Assembly (NCBI GenBank): GCA_011389555.1
Contig: JAABUD010000134.1
Span: forward strand, 1-44,475
Direction: 5' to 3'
DNA: 44,475 nucleotides
Source of the DNA: Desulfotignum sp.
GTDB lineage: Bacteria; Desulfobacterota; Desulfobacteria; Desulfobacterales; Desulfobacteraceae
A program made the position numbers and the translations under genes. The notes below the pieces were generated by a model. That model was not told where the DNA came from, did no database searches, and was given only the letters and a program-made list of their open reading frames with translations. Positions 33,766 to 41,938 of the stretch are shown here, in pieces (position 1 is the stretch's first letter; each line of letters starts with the position of its first letter).

Positions 33766-34317
33766 ATGGCCAAATCCTTTTTACAAGGCAAGCATATTCT
33801 GGCAGTGGATGATGAACAGGATATCATAGAAACCATCCAGGAGATTCTGGACACGGCCACCGTGGATTCTGCGACCGATTATGAGACTGCATCGGAAAAA
33901 ATTTACAACACCCGGTATGATCTGGCAATTCTGGACATTATGGGGGTCAACGGTATCAAACTGCTTGAAGAGTGTGTTCAGCGGGATATTCCGGCCATCA
34001 TGCTCACCGCCAATGCCATGAATCCCCGGGCGCTGATAGAATCCATCAAAAAAGGAGCATTGTCCTATCTGTCCAAAGAGCATCTAAGCGATATCGACAC
34101 CCTGATCGAAGAGTTCATGGATGCCAGAAAACAGGGCAGGCCCACCTGGAAGATGTTGTTTGACAAACTCGGTGATCATTTCGATGTACGTTTCGGTGAC
34201 AACTGGAAAGATGAGAACCGGGATTTCTGGGATGAGTTCGAACAGCACTGGACCGTGACCCGAGGCATTCAGGAGCGTCTCCGGCACAACGCCAACATCA
34301 TCGACAAGGGGATATAA
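33766..34317 (+). CDS. Orphan single-domain-type response regulator
   Basis: This 183-residue protein has a receiver domain (residues 8-122) with HILAVDDEQD at the N-terminus, the phospho-acceptor Asp in LAILDIMG, the Thr in IMLTANAM and the Lys in YLSKEH. The C-terminal 60 residues (WKMLFDKLGDHFDVRFGDNWKDENRDFWDEFEQHW) are acidic and aromatic with no DNA-binding motif that I recognise. No histidine kinase is adjacent. The gene is separate from the TRAP operon by a GC hairpin. AAGGAG precedes the ATG. Confidence 0.85.
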   Translation: MAKSFLQGKHILAVDDEQDIIETIQEILDTATVDSATDYETASEKIYNTRYDLAILDIMGVNGIKLLEECVQRDIPAIMLTANAMNPRALIESIKKGALSYLSKEHLSDIDTLIEEFMDARKQGRPTWKMLFDKLGDHFDVRFGDNWKDENRDFWDEFEQHWTVTRGIQERLRHNANIIDKGI

Positions 34318-34347
34318 GCGCCCGCCAACACGATTGCCGGCGGGCGC
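34318..34347. terminator. GC-rich hairpin between convergent response regulator and dctM
   Basis: GCGCCCGCC (34318-34326) and GGCGGGCGC (34339-34347) form a 9-bp perfect stem in the gap between the ends of the two convergent genes. No T-run is present, so its efficiency as a terminator is uncertain. Confidence 0.55.
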
Positions 34348-34357
34348 GCCTCCACGA

Positions 34358-35650
34358 TCAGTTGTATCCGAACATCCGGGGAAGAAACAGCACCACCTGG
34401 GGAAAATACGTCAAAAAGAACAGGACACTGATCTGGATGAGCAGAAACGGCCAGATGGCCCTGGACACATAGATGATATCCCGCTTGGCCAGGGAGCCGG
34501 TGATGAACAGACTCACCCCCATGGGCGGGGTACAGTATCCAATGGCCAGGTTCACGGTCATGATCAGCCCGAAATGCATGGGATCCACACCAAACGGACC
34601 CAACAGCGGCAGAAACACCGGTCCTAAAATCAATGTGGCGGAAATGATATCCATGAACATGCCGATGATCAGCAGCAGGATGTTCATGGCCATCAAAAAC
34701 ACAATGGGCGACTGGATGGAGGCCACCACCACCTCGGCCACCCGGTTGGGAATGTTTTCAAACGTCAGATACCGGCCGAAACAGGTGGCGGACGCCACGA
34801 TCAGCAGCAGGGTAGCCGAGGTGACCGCAGAACTGACCGTCACATCCTTGATATCGTTGAAACTCATGGACCGGTAGATAAAATACTCCACGAAAAGCGC
34901 ATATACCGATGCCACCACGGCAGCCTCATTGGCGGTGAACATCCCGGAGAATATCCCGCCGAAGATGATGACAATAAGCATCAGCGCCCAGAACCCTTCC
35001 TTGAAAATCGCCAGCAGATCTCCCAGTTTCGGGGCGGGCAGCCGTTTGATATCGGTCCGGTTCCGGTATTTGAGCCAGCTGTAGATGCACACACAGAAAA
35101 TAATCAGCATCCCGGGGATGAACCCGGTGATGAACAACCCTTCCAGCGACACATTGCTGATCATGGAATAAAATATCATGCTGATGCTGGGGGGGATGAT
35201 CACGCCCAGGTTCGGGGAGGTGGTCATGAGCCCCAGGGTATATTTTTCATCATACCCGTTTCTCATCAACGCCGGGATCATGAATCCGCCCAGGGCCACC
35301 ACCGTGGCCACCGTGGAACCGGAGATGGCCCCGAACAGCCCGCACCCGATGACTCCGGCCATGCCCAGCCCCCCCGGCAGCCAGCTCACCAGGGCATTGG
35401 CCAGGTTGATCAGTTTTTCCACGGTTTTTCCCTTGCTCATGACATTGCCGCAAAGGATAAAAAACAGCACCACCACCAGAGAAAAATTATCCAGACTCCT
35501 GAAAAGGGTCTGGATCAGCAGTCCCAGGGGCATGTCCAGAAAAAAAATCAACCCGATGGCAGCGGTGAAAAACAGACACAGAAAAACGGGAACATACGTA
35601 AACATGCACCCCAAAAGAACACAAAGAATAATCAGATCACTTGTCTGCAT
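34358..35650 (-). CDS. dctM: TRAP transporter large permease DctM
   Basis: This 430-residue DctM-family protein has about 12 hydrophobic helices. It shows family motifs such as FSLVVVLFFILCGNVMSKG, GCGLFGAISGSTVATVVALGGFMIPALMRNGYD, and TPPMGVSLFITGSLAK in the C-terminal half. It couples substrate movement to a Na+ or H+ gradient. It is the last gene of the operon that starts at 43561, downstream of dctQ by 15 bp. Confidence 0.93.
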   Translation of the reverse strand: MQTSDLIILCVLLGCMFTYVPVFLCLFFTAAIGLIFFLDMPLGLLIQTLFRSLDNFSLVVVLFFILCGNVMSKGKTVEKLINLANALVSWLPGGLGMAGVIGCGLFGAISGSTVATVVALGGFMIPALMRNGYDEKYTLGLMTTSPNLGVIIPPSISMIFYSMISNVSLEGLFITGFIPGMLIIFCVCIYSWLKYRNRTDIKRLPAPKLGDLLAIFKEGFWALMLIVIIFGGIFSGMFTANEAAVVASVYALFVEYFIYRSMSFNDIKDVTVSSAVTSATLLLIVASATCFGRYLTFENIPNRVAEVVVASIQSPIVFLMAMNILLLIIGMFMDIISATLILGPVFLPLLGPFGVDPMHFGLIMTVNLAIGYCTPPMGVSLFITGSLAKRDIIYVSRAIWPFLLIQISVLFFLTYFPQVVLFLPRMFGYN

Positions 35651-35665
35651 GAAAAACGGCCCTTT

Positions 35666-36148
35666 TTATTTTGATGTAAAATCCTGAACCATGACCTGGA
35701 TCGTCCTGAGAAACACCATCAAGCCTGTGACCGGCATGACGGCGTATACAATAACCAGGGGAATTTCCATGATGATGGTTTTCTGGTGGGTCAAAAACTG
35801 GAGATGGGTCATTTTATATCCATAATAGATCATCATTCCGGCAAACACCAGCATCAGGATATTGGTATAAAAGGTCAGGCCTTTTTTCAATTTGGGGAAA
35901 ATCTGGACCACGGCGTCAATCCGGATCATGGCCCGCTGCTTGACGGCCACGCTGGCGCCTATGAACGTGGAATAAATGATCACAATCCGGACCAGTTCTT
36001 CACTCCAGGCAAGGGTGTAATTGAATCCATACCGCAGCACCACATTGAAAAACAATGCGATCAACGCGGTGATGACAATAACGAAAAGAGTCCATTCTTC
36101 AAAATGGCTGGCCGCCTTATCCAGTTTCCTAAGTGTTTTCCCAAGCAT
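35666..36148 (-). CDS. dctQ: TRAP transporter small permease DctQ
   Basis: This 160-residue protein has four membrane helices and the DctQ-like LAWSEELVRIVIIYSTFIGASVAVKQRAMIRID segment, which is conserved in the family. It is followed by dctM. A terminator-like hairpin separates it from dctP upstream. Confidence 0.9.
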   Translation of the reverse strand: MLGKTLRKLDKAASHFEEWTLFVIVITALIALFFNVVLRYGFNYTLAWSEELVRIVIIYSTFIGASVAVKQRAMIRIDAVVQIFPKLKKGLTFYTNILMLVFAGMMIYYGYKMTHLQFLTHQKTIIMEIPLVIVYAVMPVTGLMVFLRTIQVMVQDFTSK

Positions 36149-36183
36149 ATATAATCAACCCCGGGCTCAATGATTGATAAAAG

Positions 36184-36217
36184 AGTCGGGCCTGCTCACA
36201 ACAAACAGACCCGACTT
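36184..36217 (-). terminator. Attenuator-like hairpin between dctP and dctQ
   Basis: On the minus strand AAGTCGGGTCTG pairs with CAGGCCCGACT around an 11-nt loop, followed by CTTTTATC. It lies 17 bp past dctP. Partial termination here would give more binding protein than permease, a common TRAP arrangement. Confidence 0.7.
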
Positions 36218-36233
36218 GTCCACTATCCGAATA

Positions 36234-37310
36234 TTATTCGCGTAAAAAATCCTGCACTTCTTTTAAGAAATTATCCGGTCTGTACGTATCGCCGGGATAC
36301 AGCCGGTTGATTTCTTCGGCATATTTTTCATAGGTTGCCTGGCTCTGATCTTTGAGAATTTCTATCTCCGCCTCCGGCAGCTGGATGAACTCCACCCCCT
36401 CTTCCTGGGCAGCCACTTTGTTTTCTTCTTCCCAGACAGCGGTTCTTTTCCGGTTTTCGGCTGCGACATCGTGTACCGTCTCAATAAAGGTCTGCCGCAA
36501 ATCATCGGGCAGGCTGGCCAGCCATGCCTTGTTGAAAATCCAGATAAACAGCCCCTGGGCATAGTTGATCTCGGTAAAATATTTGGCCACTTCAAATTTC
36601 TTGGTCAGGTAGCACACGGCCAGGGTGTGGTCCAGACCGGTGATGACGCCCTGTTTCAATGCCACCGGCACATCCGGCCAGGGCATGGACACGGGATTGA
36701 ATCCCCAGTTCCGATAAGACAGTTGATTCACTGCCGCTTCCGCCGTCCTGAATTTGATTTTTTTGGCATCTTCAATGGTTCTCACCGGTTCCGTGGTGGC
36801 CCAGCCATAATGGCCATAACCGGTGATATCCAGACCGGTGATACCCTGATGATCCATGGCGTTCATGAAATGGCCGAACAGTTTTTCATTGGAGGTGAAT
36901 TTGTCCAGCTTTTCAAAAGAGTCCACCAGAAACGGCAGGTTCACGATACCGAACCGGGGTCCTAAGTTGGTGGATGCCACTGAAGACACGCCCATACCCT
37001 GGATCGCCCCCATCTGGAGCATGTTCAGCACCTCCACTTCGCCTCCGAGAATGGAAAGGGGCTTGAAATCGATGTAGATCTGACCATTGGTACGCTTCCA
37101 CAGCTCATCCCGCATTTCAAACCCGGCATGTGTCCCCACCAGGGCCGGTGTGGACACATTGGAAACAATGCATTTGTACTTGGCCCCTTTGGGATCGAAA
37201 TCCGGTTTCCATTTGTCCAGAGACGAGGCCGTCGCCATGCCGGAACCGATGGTCATCAAGACAGCTACCGTCAAAACCAGCAGTAAACTTGAAAATGTGC
37301 GAAATTTCAT
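36234..37310 (-). CDS. dctP: TRAP transporter substrate-binding protein DctP
   Basis: This 358-residue periplasmic protein has a signal peptide (residues 1-28, MATASS cleavage region) and the TRAP solute-binding signature GGEVEVLNMLQMGAIQGMGVSS. The Arg in AKKIKFRTAEAAVNQL aligns with the substrate-carboxylate Arg of DctP proteins. It therefore captures a carboxylate, presumably the substrate of the operon (an amino, beta-amino or keto acid). AAGGAACAGACATC precedes the ATG. Confidence 0.93.
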   Translation of the reverse strand: MKFRTFSSLLLVLTVAVLMTIGSGMATASSLDKWKPDFDPKGAKYKCIVSNVSTPALVGTHAGFEMRDELWKRTNGQIYIDFKPLSILGGEVEVLNMLQMGAIQGMGVSSVASTNLGPRFGIVNLPFLVDSFEKLDKFTSNEKLFGHFMNAMDHQGITGLDITGYGHYGWATTEPVRTIEDAKKIKFRTAEAAVNQLSYRNWGFNPVSMPWPDVPVALKQGVITGLDHTLAVCYLTKKFEVAKYFTEINYAQGLFIWIFNKAWLASLPDDLRQTFIETVHDVAAENRKRTAVWEEENKVAAQEEGVEFIQLPEAEIEILKDQSQATYEKYAEEINRLYPGDTYRPDNFLKEVQDFLRE

Positions 37311-37370
37311 GATGTCTGTTCCTTTCCAAAAAAAGTTTAAAAATATAATGTTATCAGAGCAGCGGGCTCT

Positions 37371-37391
37371 TTACCTCCACACTGGTGGTAA
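37371..37391 (-). promoter_or_regulatory. Hairpins in the 98-bp gap between CoA ligase and dctP
   Basis: TTACCTCCA and TGGTGGTAA (37371-37391) form a stem with one mismatch and a 3-nt loop. A second small stem (AGAGC/GCTCT, about 37356-37370) follows on the minus strand. AT-rich sequence then runs to dctP. These may limit readthrough or mark a secondary start for dctP. Confidence 0.35.
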
Positions 37392-37408
37392 CCTGGGTCG
37401 GACGGAAC

Positions 37409-38989
37409 TTATGCCAGTTGTTTAAATGCCTCTTTACGGCCGGTGTATTTCTGCCTGAGCTGGGGTTTCATCAATTTCCCCGTGGGATTCCGGGGCACCT
37501 CATCAAACGTCACTTTTCGGGGTACTTTGTACAGGGACAGCTTGGTTTTGGCAAACGCAATCACCTCGTCTTCGGTCATCTGCCGCCCCTCCTTGAGCTG
37601 GACCACGGCCATCACGATCTCCACCAGCCGGTCGTCCGGATATCCGATACACGCCACATCATCGATGTCCGGATGATCCATGAGCGCATCCTCGATTTCC
37701 ACGGGATAGATATTTTCCCCGCCGCTGGTGATCATGTCTTTCATGCGGTCCACAATATAAAAATAACCGTCTTGGTCTCTTTTTAATAGATCTCCCGTGT
37801 AAAGCCAACCATTTTTTATGGTTTCTTCGGTTTTTTCAGGATTGGAATAATATTCATACATCATGCGGGGGGTTCTGAACACCAGTTCCCCCACTTCCCC
37901 GGCAGGCAGTTCTTCGCCTAAGGGGTCCACGATTTTGGCTTCCACACTGAACGTGGGTTTGCCGATGGACCCGGGCTTGGTCAGGACCGCCTCGGGATAC
38001 AGGTTGAATGTCCCGCCTCCCCCGCCTTCGGTGATACCATATATGTTGGACACTTTGCAGGGCAGTTTTTCCACCAGTTCCTTCATGATGTCAAAAGGCA
38101 CGGGCTGGGCCCCCACCTCCATATATTTCCAGGAGGACAGATCATATTCCGACATCTGAATGGTTCCCTTGCTCATCGCGTTGAGAATGGCAATGGCGAT
38201 GGGCACGACAAACAGCGTATCTGTACAGCCTTCATCTGAAATGGCCTCGATGATCCATTTGGGGTCCTTGAAATCCTTGATAATGGTACCGGCGGCACCC
38301 GTGGCATAGAACGGGGCCCACAGGAACAGGGTCCCGGAATGGTACAGGGGCAGGAAAATCAGGTAATTGTCATCTTTTTGCACAAAATAGGTCATGCCGT
38401 TGCCCACGGCCGTGCTGTTCAAAGAATAATGGGTATGAAGCACGGGTTTGGGCTTGCCCGTGGTGCCGGAGGTGAACATCATGGCCAGTCCGTGGTCCCG
38501 CTCCACCTCCACCATGGCATCCCCGGTATTTTCATAGTTCTTTATGGCCGCATAATCGGTCATGTCCGGCGGCACCTCTGTGCCCACACAGATAAAATGT
38601 TTGATGGTGGTCAACGTGTCTTGAATCGGCTGCACCACGCCCAGAAATTCCGATCCCAGGATGAACACATCCGGATTGCAGACCCCGGCGGCATACTGGA
38701 TATCCGGGCTTTCGAACCGGAAATTCAGCGGTACCACGATCGCGCCCAGGCGAATGATGGCATAATAGGTGACCAGCCACTCCAGGGAATTGTTCTGGAG
38801 ATGCATGACAAAATCCCCTTTTTTCACGCCGAGTTCCTTTGCCAGGTAATTGGCGGTGCGGTTGATTTCATCATTGAATTCCTGCCAGGTGAACGTCCGC
38901 CGGGACCCTTCTCCCGGTGATCTTTCGATCAGGCAAACCTTGTCAGGAATGTGTCTTGCATGGATTGAAGCATAACCTGAATAGTTCAA
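37409..38989 (-). CDS. AMP-forming acyl/aryl-CoA ligase
   Basis: This 526-residue ANL enzyme activates a carboxylic acid to its CoA thioester. MFTSGTTGKPKPVLHTH is the P-loop, YGITEGGGGG the A5 region, YTGDL the A7 motif, and PRNPTGKLMKPQL the C-terminal catalytic Lys region. A TTG start at 38989 is preceded by AAGGAGGGATCA, the best ribosome site; a GTG at 39010 lacks a good one and would add 7 residues. It follows the BKACE gene, so it may activate acetoacetate released by BKACE or the aryl acid of the pathway. Substrate is not defined by sequence. Confidence 0.9.
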   Translation of the reverse strand: MNYSGYASIHARHIPDKVCLIERSPGEGSRRTFTWQEFNDEINRTANYLAKELGVKKGDFVMHLQNNSLEWLVTYYAIIRLGAIVVPLNFRFESPDIQYAAGVCNPDVFILGSEFLGVVQPIQDTLTTIKHFICVGTEVPPDMTDYAAIKNYENTGDAMVEVERDHGLAMMFTSGTTGKPKPVLHTHYSLNSTAVGNGMTYFVQKDDNYLIFLPLYHSGTLFLWAPFYATGAAGTIIKDFKDPKWIIEAISDEGCTDTLFVVPIAIAILNAMSKGTIQMSEYDLSSWKYMEVGAQPVPFDIMKELVEKLPCKVSNIYGITEGGGGGTFNLYPEAVLTKPGSIGKPTFSVEAKIVDPLGEELPAGEVGELVFRTPRMMYEYYSNPEKTEETIKNGWLYTGDLLKRDQDGYFYIVDRMKDMITSGGENIYPVEIEDALMDHPDIDDVACIGYPDDRLVEIVMAVVQLKEGRQMTEDEVIAFAKTKLSLYKVPRKVTFDEVPRNPTGKLMKPQLRQKYTGRKEAFKQLA

Positions 38990-39025
38990 TGATCCCTCCT
39001 TGTATTTCACGTTTTATGTCATCCT

Positions 39026-39958
39026 CTAGAAATTGACTTTGTCCAGCCCCTTGAGCCCCAGAATATCTCTGGCCTCATCGGACGTGGCCGGAGCCAGGCT
39101 CATCTCCTTTGCCACGTTTTTGACCATCTTGACCTGGTCGGCGGATGATTTGGCCATGACCCCTTTGCCCGCGTAAATGGAATCCTCCAGCCCGATCCGG
39201 ACATTCTGGGCCCCCATGGCCATGGCTGTGGACGTGATGGGAATCTGGTACCGTCCCCCGGCTGCCACGGACCAGGTGAAGTTCTCTTCGCCCAGCACCT
39301 CTTTGGCTTCATCATAAATCAGCACCAGGTGTTTGACGGACGGGGTCATCCACCCCACCATGGGACCGAACACGAACTGCAGGTGCACGGGCAGTTTCAC
39401 CAGGTTTTCGTCCATGAGCCATTTCACATAAGACACATGCCCCAGTTCATAGATCTCGAATTCCGGTTTGGTATCGATTTCCAGAAAGGTTTTGGCGTAG
39501 ATCAGGTCGTCGTTGAAGGTGGGCCGGAACGTCACGTTCTTGCACAGTTCCAGATACTCTTTTTCCCAGTCATGTTTGAATTCCTTGAACCGGCTGGCGA
39601 TCTGGAAGATGCCGAAGTTGAAGGGGGCCGGATCAAAGGAACACATTTCCGGTTGCAGTTTTTTGATGGGGATCAGTTTTTCTTCCGTGGTCTGGTTCAT
39701 GCCGCCGCCCGTGGTGGGCAAAAGGATCAAGTTACACCGGGACTTGATTTTGGAATGCACTTCCAGAAACAGGTCCGGGTCGGACACGGGCAGGCCGTTT
39801 TCCGGGTTGCGCACATGAATATGGGCAATGGCGGCCCCGGCCTCCCAGGCCTTGACCGCATCCTCCACGATCTCATCCGGAGTGATGGGCAGGTATTCAC
39901 TCATGGTGGGAATGTGGACCGAGCCTGTGATCGCTGCGGTAATGATCAGTTTATCCAT
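39026..39958 (-). CDS. Beta-keto acid cleavage enzyme (BKACE, DUF849)
   Basis: This 310-residue TIM-barrel enzyme resembles Kce, which takes a beta-keto acid plus acetyl-CoA to acetoacetate plus a new acyl-CoA. Zinc ligands are seen in AAIAHIHVRNPENG (the two His), with a third His likely in the barrel, and the catalytic Glu lies in RIGLEDSIYAGKG. LLPTTGGGMNQTTEEKL matches the CoA-binding loop. AGGAGAAACAAT precedes the ATG. Together with the aminotransferase it gives the operon a beta-amino acid to acyl-CoA plus acetoacetate route. Confidence 0.92.
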   Translation of the reverse strand: MDKLIITAAITGSVHIPTMSEYLPITPDEIVEDAVKAWEAGAAIAHIHVRNPENGLPVSDPDLFLEVHSKIKSRCNLILLPTTGGGMNQTTEEKLIPIKKLQPEMCSFDPAPFNFGIFQIASRFKEFKHDWEKEYLELCKNVTFRPTFNDDLIYAKTFLEIDTKPEFEIYELGHVSYVKWLMDENLVKLPVHLQFVFGPMVGWMTPSVKHLVLIYDEAKEVLGEENFTWSVAAGGRYQIPITSTAMAMGAQNVRIGLEDSIYAGKGVMAKSSADQVKMVKNVAKEMSLAPATSDEARDILGLKGLDKVNF

Positions 39959-39970
39959 ATTGTTTCTCCT

Positions 39971-39998
39971 GTGGGTTGTGGGTTTTGGGTATTGGGTT
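39971..39998. repeat. Four heptamer repeats, GTGGGTT-type
   Basis: GTGGGTT, GTGGGTT, TTGGGTA and TTGGGTT lie head to tail in the gap between the BKACE and Lrp genes; the last unit overlaps the Lrp stop codon by 2 bp. The period of 7 bp matches the longer array at 41867-41915. Confidence 0.85.
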
Positions 39999-40479
39999 AC
40001 ACTCTGTATTCTTCCTCCATGTCGAGCAGAAACGTTTTTTTCACTTTGACGTTATCGATGATAAAAGACGATGTAATGATCTGGATCCCTTCTATCTGGG
40101 TCAATTTTTTGTTCATGAACTCCCCGTAGGTTTTGATGTCCCGGGCCGCCACCTTGAGAATAAAATCATCCGCTCCGGCAATCTGGTAGCATTCGATCAC
40201 CTCGTCCAGGGCCATGAATTTTTCCTTGATCAGGGCCACGGAGGACAGATTGCTCAAATTCAGACCGATTTTCACCATGGCAATGATGGAAAACCCGATT
40301 TTTTCGGGATTCACCACTGCGGTAAAATGGGTGATCACCCCTGCCAGTTCCAGGCGCTTGACCCGTTCCAGGGTGGCAGGGGCGGATATGCCCACGATTT
40401 TTGACAGCTTTGAATTGGTTATCTTCCCATTTTCCTGGAGCGTGTTCAAGATTTTTTTATCGATTCGGTCCAATACCAT
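39997..40479 (-). CDS. Lrp/AsnC-family regulator
   Basis: This 160-residue regulator has an N-terminal helix-turn-helix (DRIDKKILNTLQENGKITNSKLSKIVGISAPATLERVKRLE) and a C-terminal RAM/ligand-binding domain (FSIIAMVKIGLN through FIIDNVKVKK). The ATG at 40479 follows GGAGAAA at 7 nt; an upstream TTG is a weaker start. Lrp proteins bind amino acids and AT-rich palindromes. Being inside the operon it likely auto-controls it, sensing the amino or beta-amino acid. Confidence 0.9.
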   Translation of the reverse strand: MVLDRIDKKILNTLQENGKITNSKLSKIVGISAPATLERVKRLELAGVITHFTAVVNPEKIGFSIIAMVKIGLNLSNLSSVALIKEKFMALDEVIECYQIAGADDFILKVAARDIKTYGEFMNKKLTQIEGIQIITSSFIIDNVKVKKTFLLDMEEEYRV

Positions 40480-40498
40480 TCGGGCTTTCTCCAATCAA

Positions 40499-41836
40499 TT
40501 ATACAAGCAAATGGGTATATTTTTCCTGGATCAAAGGCAACAGTTCCTTCAACGTATCATCCATTTTACCTACGAGCATATCCATTTCATCATCGGTAAT
40601 CTTTGTGGACAGAATGAACAACCCCCGGGGGATATTGAAGATCCGTTTGTTGAGCAGCGACAGGTGCATCAGGGTGTGCAGCTCCTCTTCCGAATCCAGT
40701 ACATCCGCGGCATGAACCGTGGGCCGGTTCACGAAATGAAGATTGAGCAGGGACCCGATCTGGTTGGACTGGATGTTCAACCCGTTGTCGGCAATGCTTG
40801 CCAGCAGCCCTTTCTGGAACCGGTCTCCTTTGGCATTGATCCCGGAGATGGCTTTTTCGTCATATTTAATCATGGTGGCAAACCCGGCCTGCATCACGGT
40901 TTCATACCCGTTGAAGGTTCCCGAATGATACAGCGGTTTTTCCGTGTTTTCATGGCAGTAGATGTTCATGAACTCGGCCTTTCCCCCCAGCACCCCGATG
41001 GGCAGGCCTCCGCCCACCACCTTGCCCACGGTGGTCAGGTCCGGAATCACCTTGTACAGGTTCTGACACCCGCCGATGTTCACCCGGAAGGAAAAGATCT
41101 CGTCAAAGATCAGGAGCACGCCATGGGCCTGAGTCACTTTCCGGATCCGCTGGAGCAGGTCCTCTTCAGGCAGGACCACACCGCCGGCCCCTAGAAACGG
41201 CTCCATGATCACCGCTGCCAGGTCGGACGCGTTTTCCTTCACCGCTTTTTCCGCGGCATCCGGGTCATTGAACGGCACCTCCATCATGTCCGCGGTCATG
41301 CCCGCCGGAATCCCGGCCGTGATCACGTTTTTCTTGGTGGAGGCAGCCACACAGTCATGGGTGCCGTGGAACCCGCCGGTCATCTTCAGGATCTTGTCCT
41401 TTCCGGTGATGGCCCGGGCCGTGCGCAGGGCAAACATGGTGGCCTCCGTGCCGGAGTTGAGAAACCGCACCTTGTCAAACCCCGGCACCCGGTCGCACAG
41501 CAGCTTTGCCAGCTGGTACTGGCTGTCCGTGGGGGTGGAATACTGGGAACCCCGCTCGATGCCCGCCTGCACCGCCGCCACCACATCCGGGTCCCCGTGT
41601 CCGTGCACCAGGGCCCCATAGGCATTGGTGACATCCAGCAGTTCATGGCCCTCATGGGTGTATACATGGGCTCCTTTGCCATAGTCGATGTGAAGGGGCC
41701 AGGGCTTGAAATAACTCAGGCTCCTTGTGGCCCCGCCAGGGATATAGTTGACCAGGCGCTGGTGCCGCTCTCTGGAAGCGGGATAGGTTTCCCGGTACTC
41801 ATCAACGATTTTCGCTGCAACAGGATGCGCTGACAT
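40499..41836 (-). CDS. Class III aminotransferase, beta-amino acid type
   Basis: This 445-residue PLP enzyme is in the glutamate-1-semialdehyde aminomutase-like branch. The PLP lysine is K272 (DLTTVGKVVGGG) and the PLP-ring Asp is D245 (IFDE). Two arginines, R38 in GGATRSLSYF and R404 in NIPRGLFIL, sit where the Variovorax beta-phenylalanine aminotransferase has its substrate-carboxylate arginines. Segments such as VRFLNSGTEA, YHSGTFNGY and IGSLLNLHFV also match that enzyme from memory. So a beta-amino acid plus 2-oxoglutarate to beta-keto acid reaction is favoured; ordinary GSA aminomutase (HemL) is unlikely in this catabolic operon. GGGGGAGGAATT precedes the ATG. Confidence 0.85.
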   Translation of the reverse strand: MSAHPVAAKIVDEYRETYPASRERHQRLVNYIPGGATRSLSYFKPWPLHIDYGKGAHVYTHEGHELLDVTNAYGALVHGHGDPDVVAAVQAGIERGSQYSTPTDSQYQLAKLLCDRVPGFDKVRFLNSGTEATMFALRTARAITGKDKILKMTGGFHGTHDCVAASTKKNVITAGIPAGMTADMMEVPFNDPDAAEKAVKENASDLAAVIMEPFLGAGGVVLPEEDLLQRIRKVTQAHGVLLIFDEIFSFRVNIGGCQNLYKVIPDLTTVGKVVGGGLPIGVLGGKAEFMNIYCHENTEKPLYHSGTFNGYETVMQAGFATMIKYDEKAISGINAKGDRFQKGLLASIADNGLNIQSNQIGSLLNLHFVNRPTVHAADVLDSEEELHTLMHLSLLNKRIFNIPRGLFILSTKITDDEMDMLVGKMDDTLKELLPLIQEKYTHLLV

Positions 41837-41866
41837 AATTCCTCCCCCAGTATGAAAGTGTTACGT

Positions 41867-41915
41867 GTTAAGTTTTAAGTTTTAAGTGTTAAGTTTTAAG
41901 TGTTAAGTGTTAAGT
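41867..41915. repeat. Seven heptamer repeats, KTTAAGT
   Basis: Seven perfect-phase units of GTTAAGT or TTTAAGT run from 41867 to 41915, then decay (TTTAGTGTTACG). They fill the 102-bp gap between the MIO enzyme and the aminotransferase. Function unknown. Confidence 0.92.
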
Positions 41916-41938
41916 TTAGTGTTACGCTAAAAGCCAGC

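Noticed and set aside
40499-41836. HemL glutamate-1-semialdehyde aminomutase for haem synthesis
   Set aside because: The context is catabolic and the sequence matches the beta-phenylalanine aminotransferase type better by eye, with both carboxylate-binding arginines.
41867-41915. CRISPR array
   Set aside because: Units are 7 bp with no spacers and no cas genes nearby.
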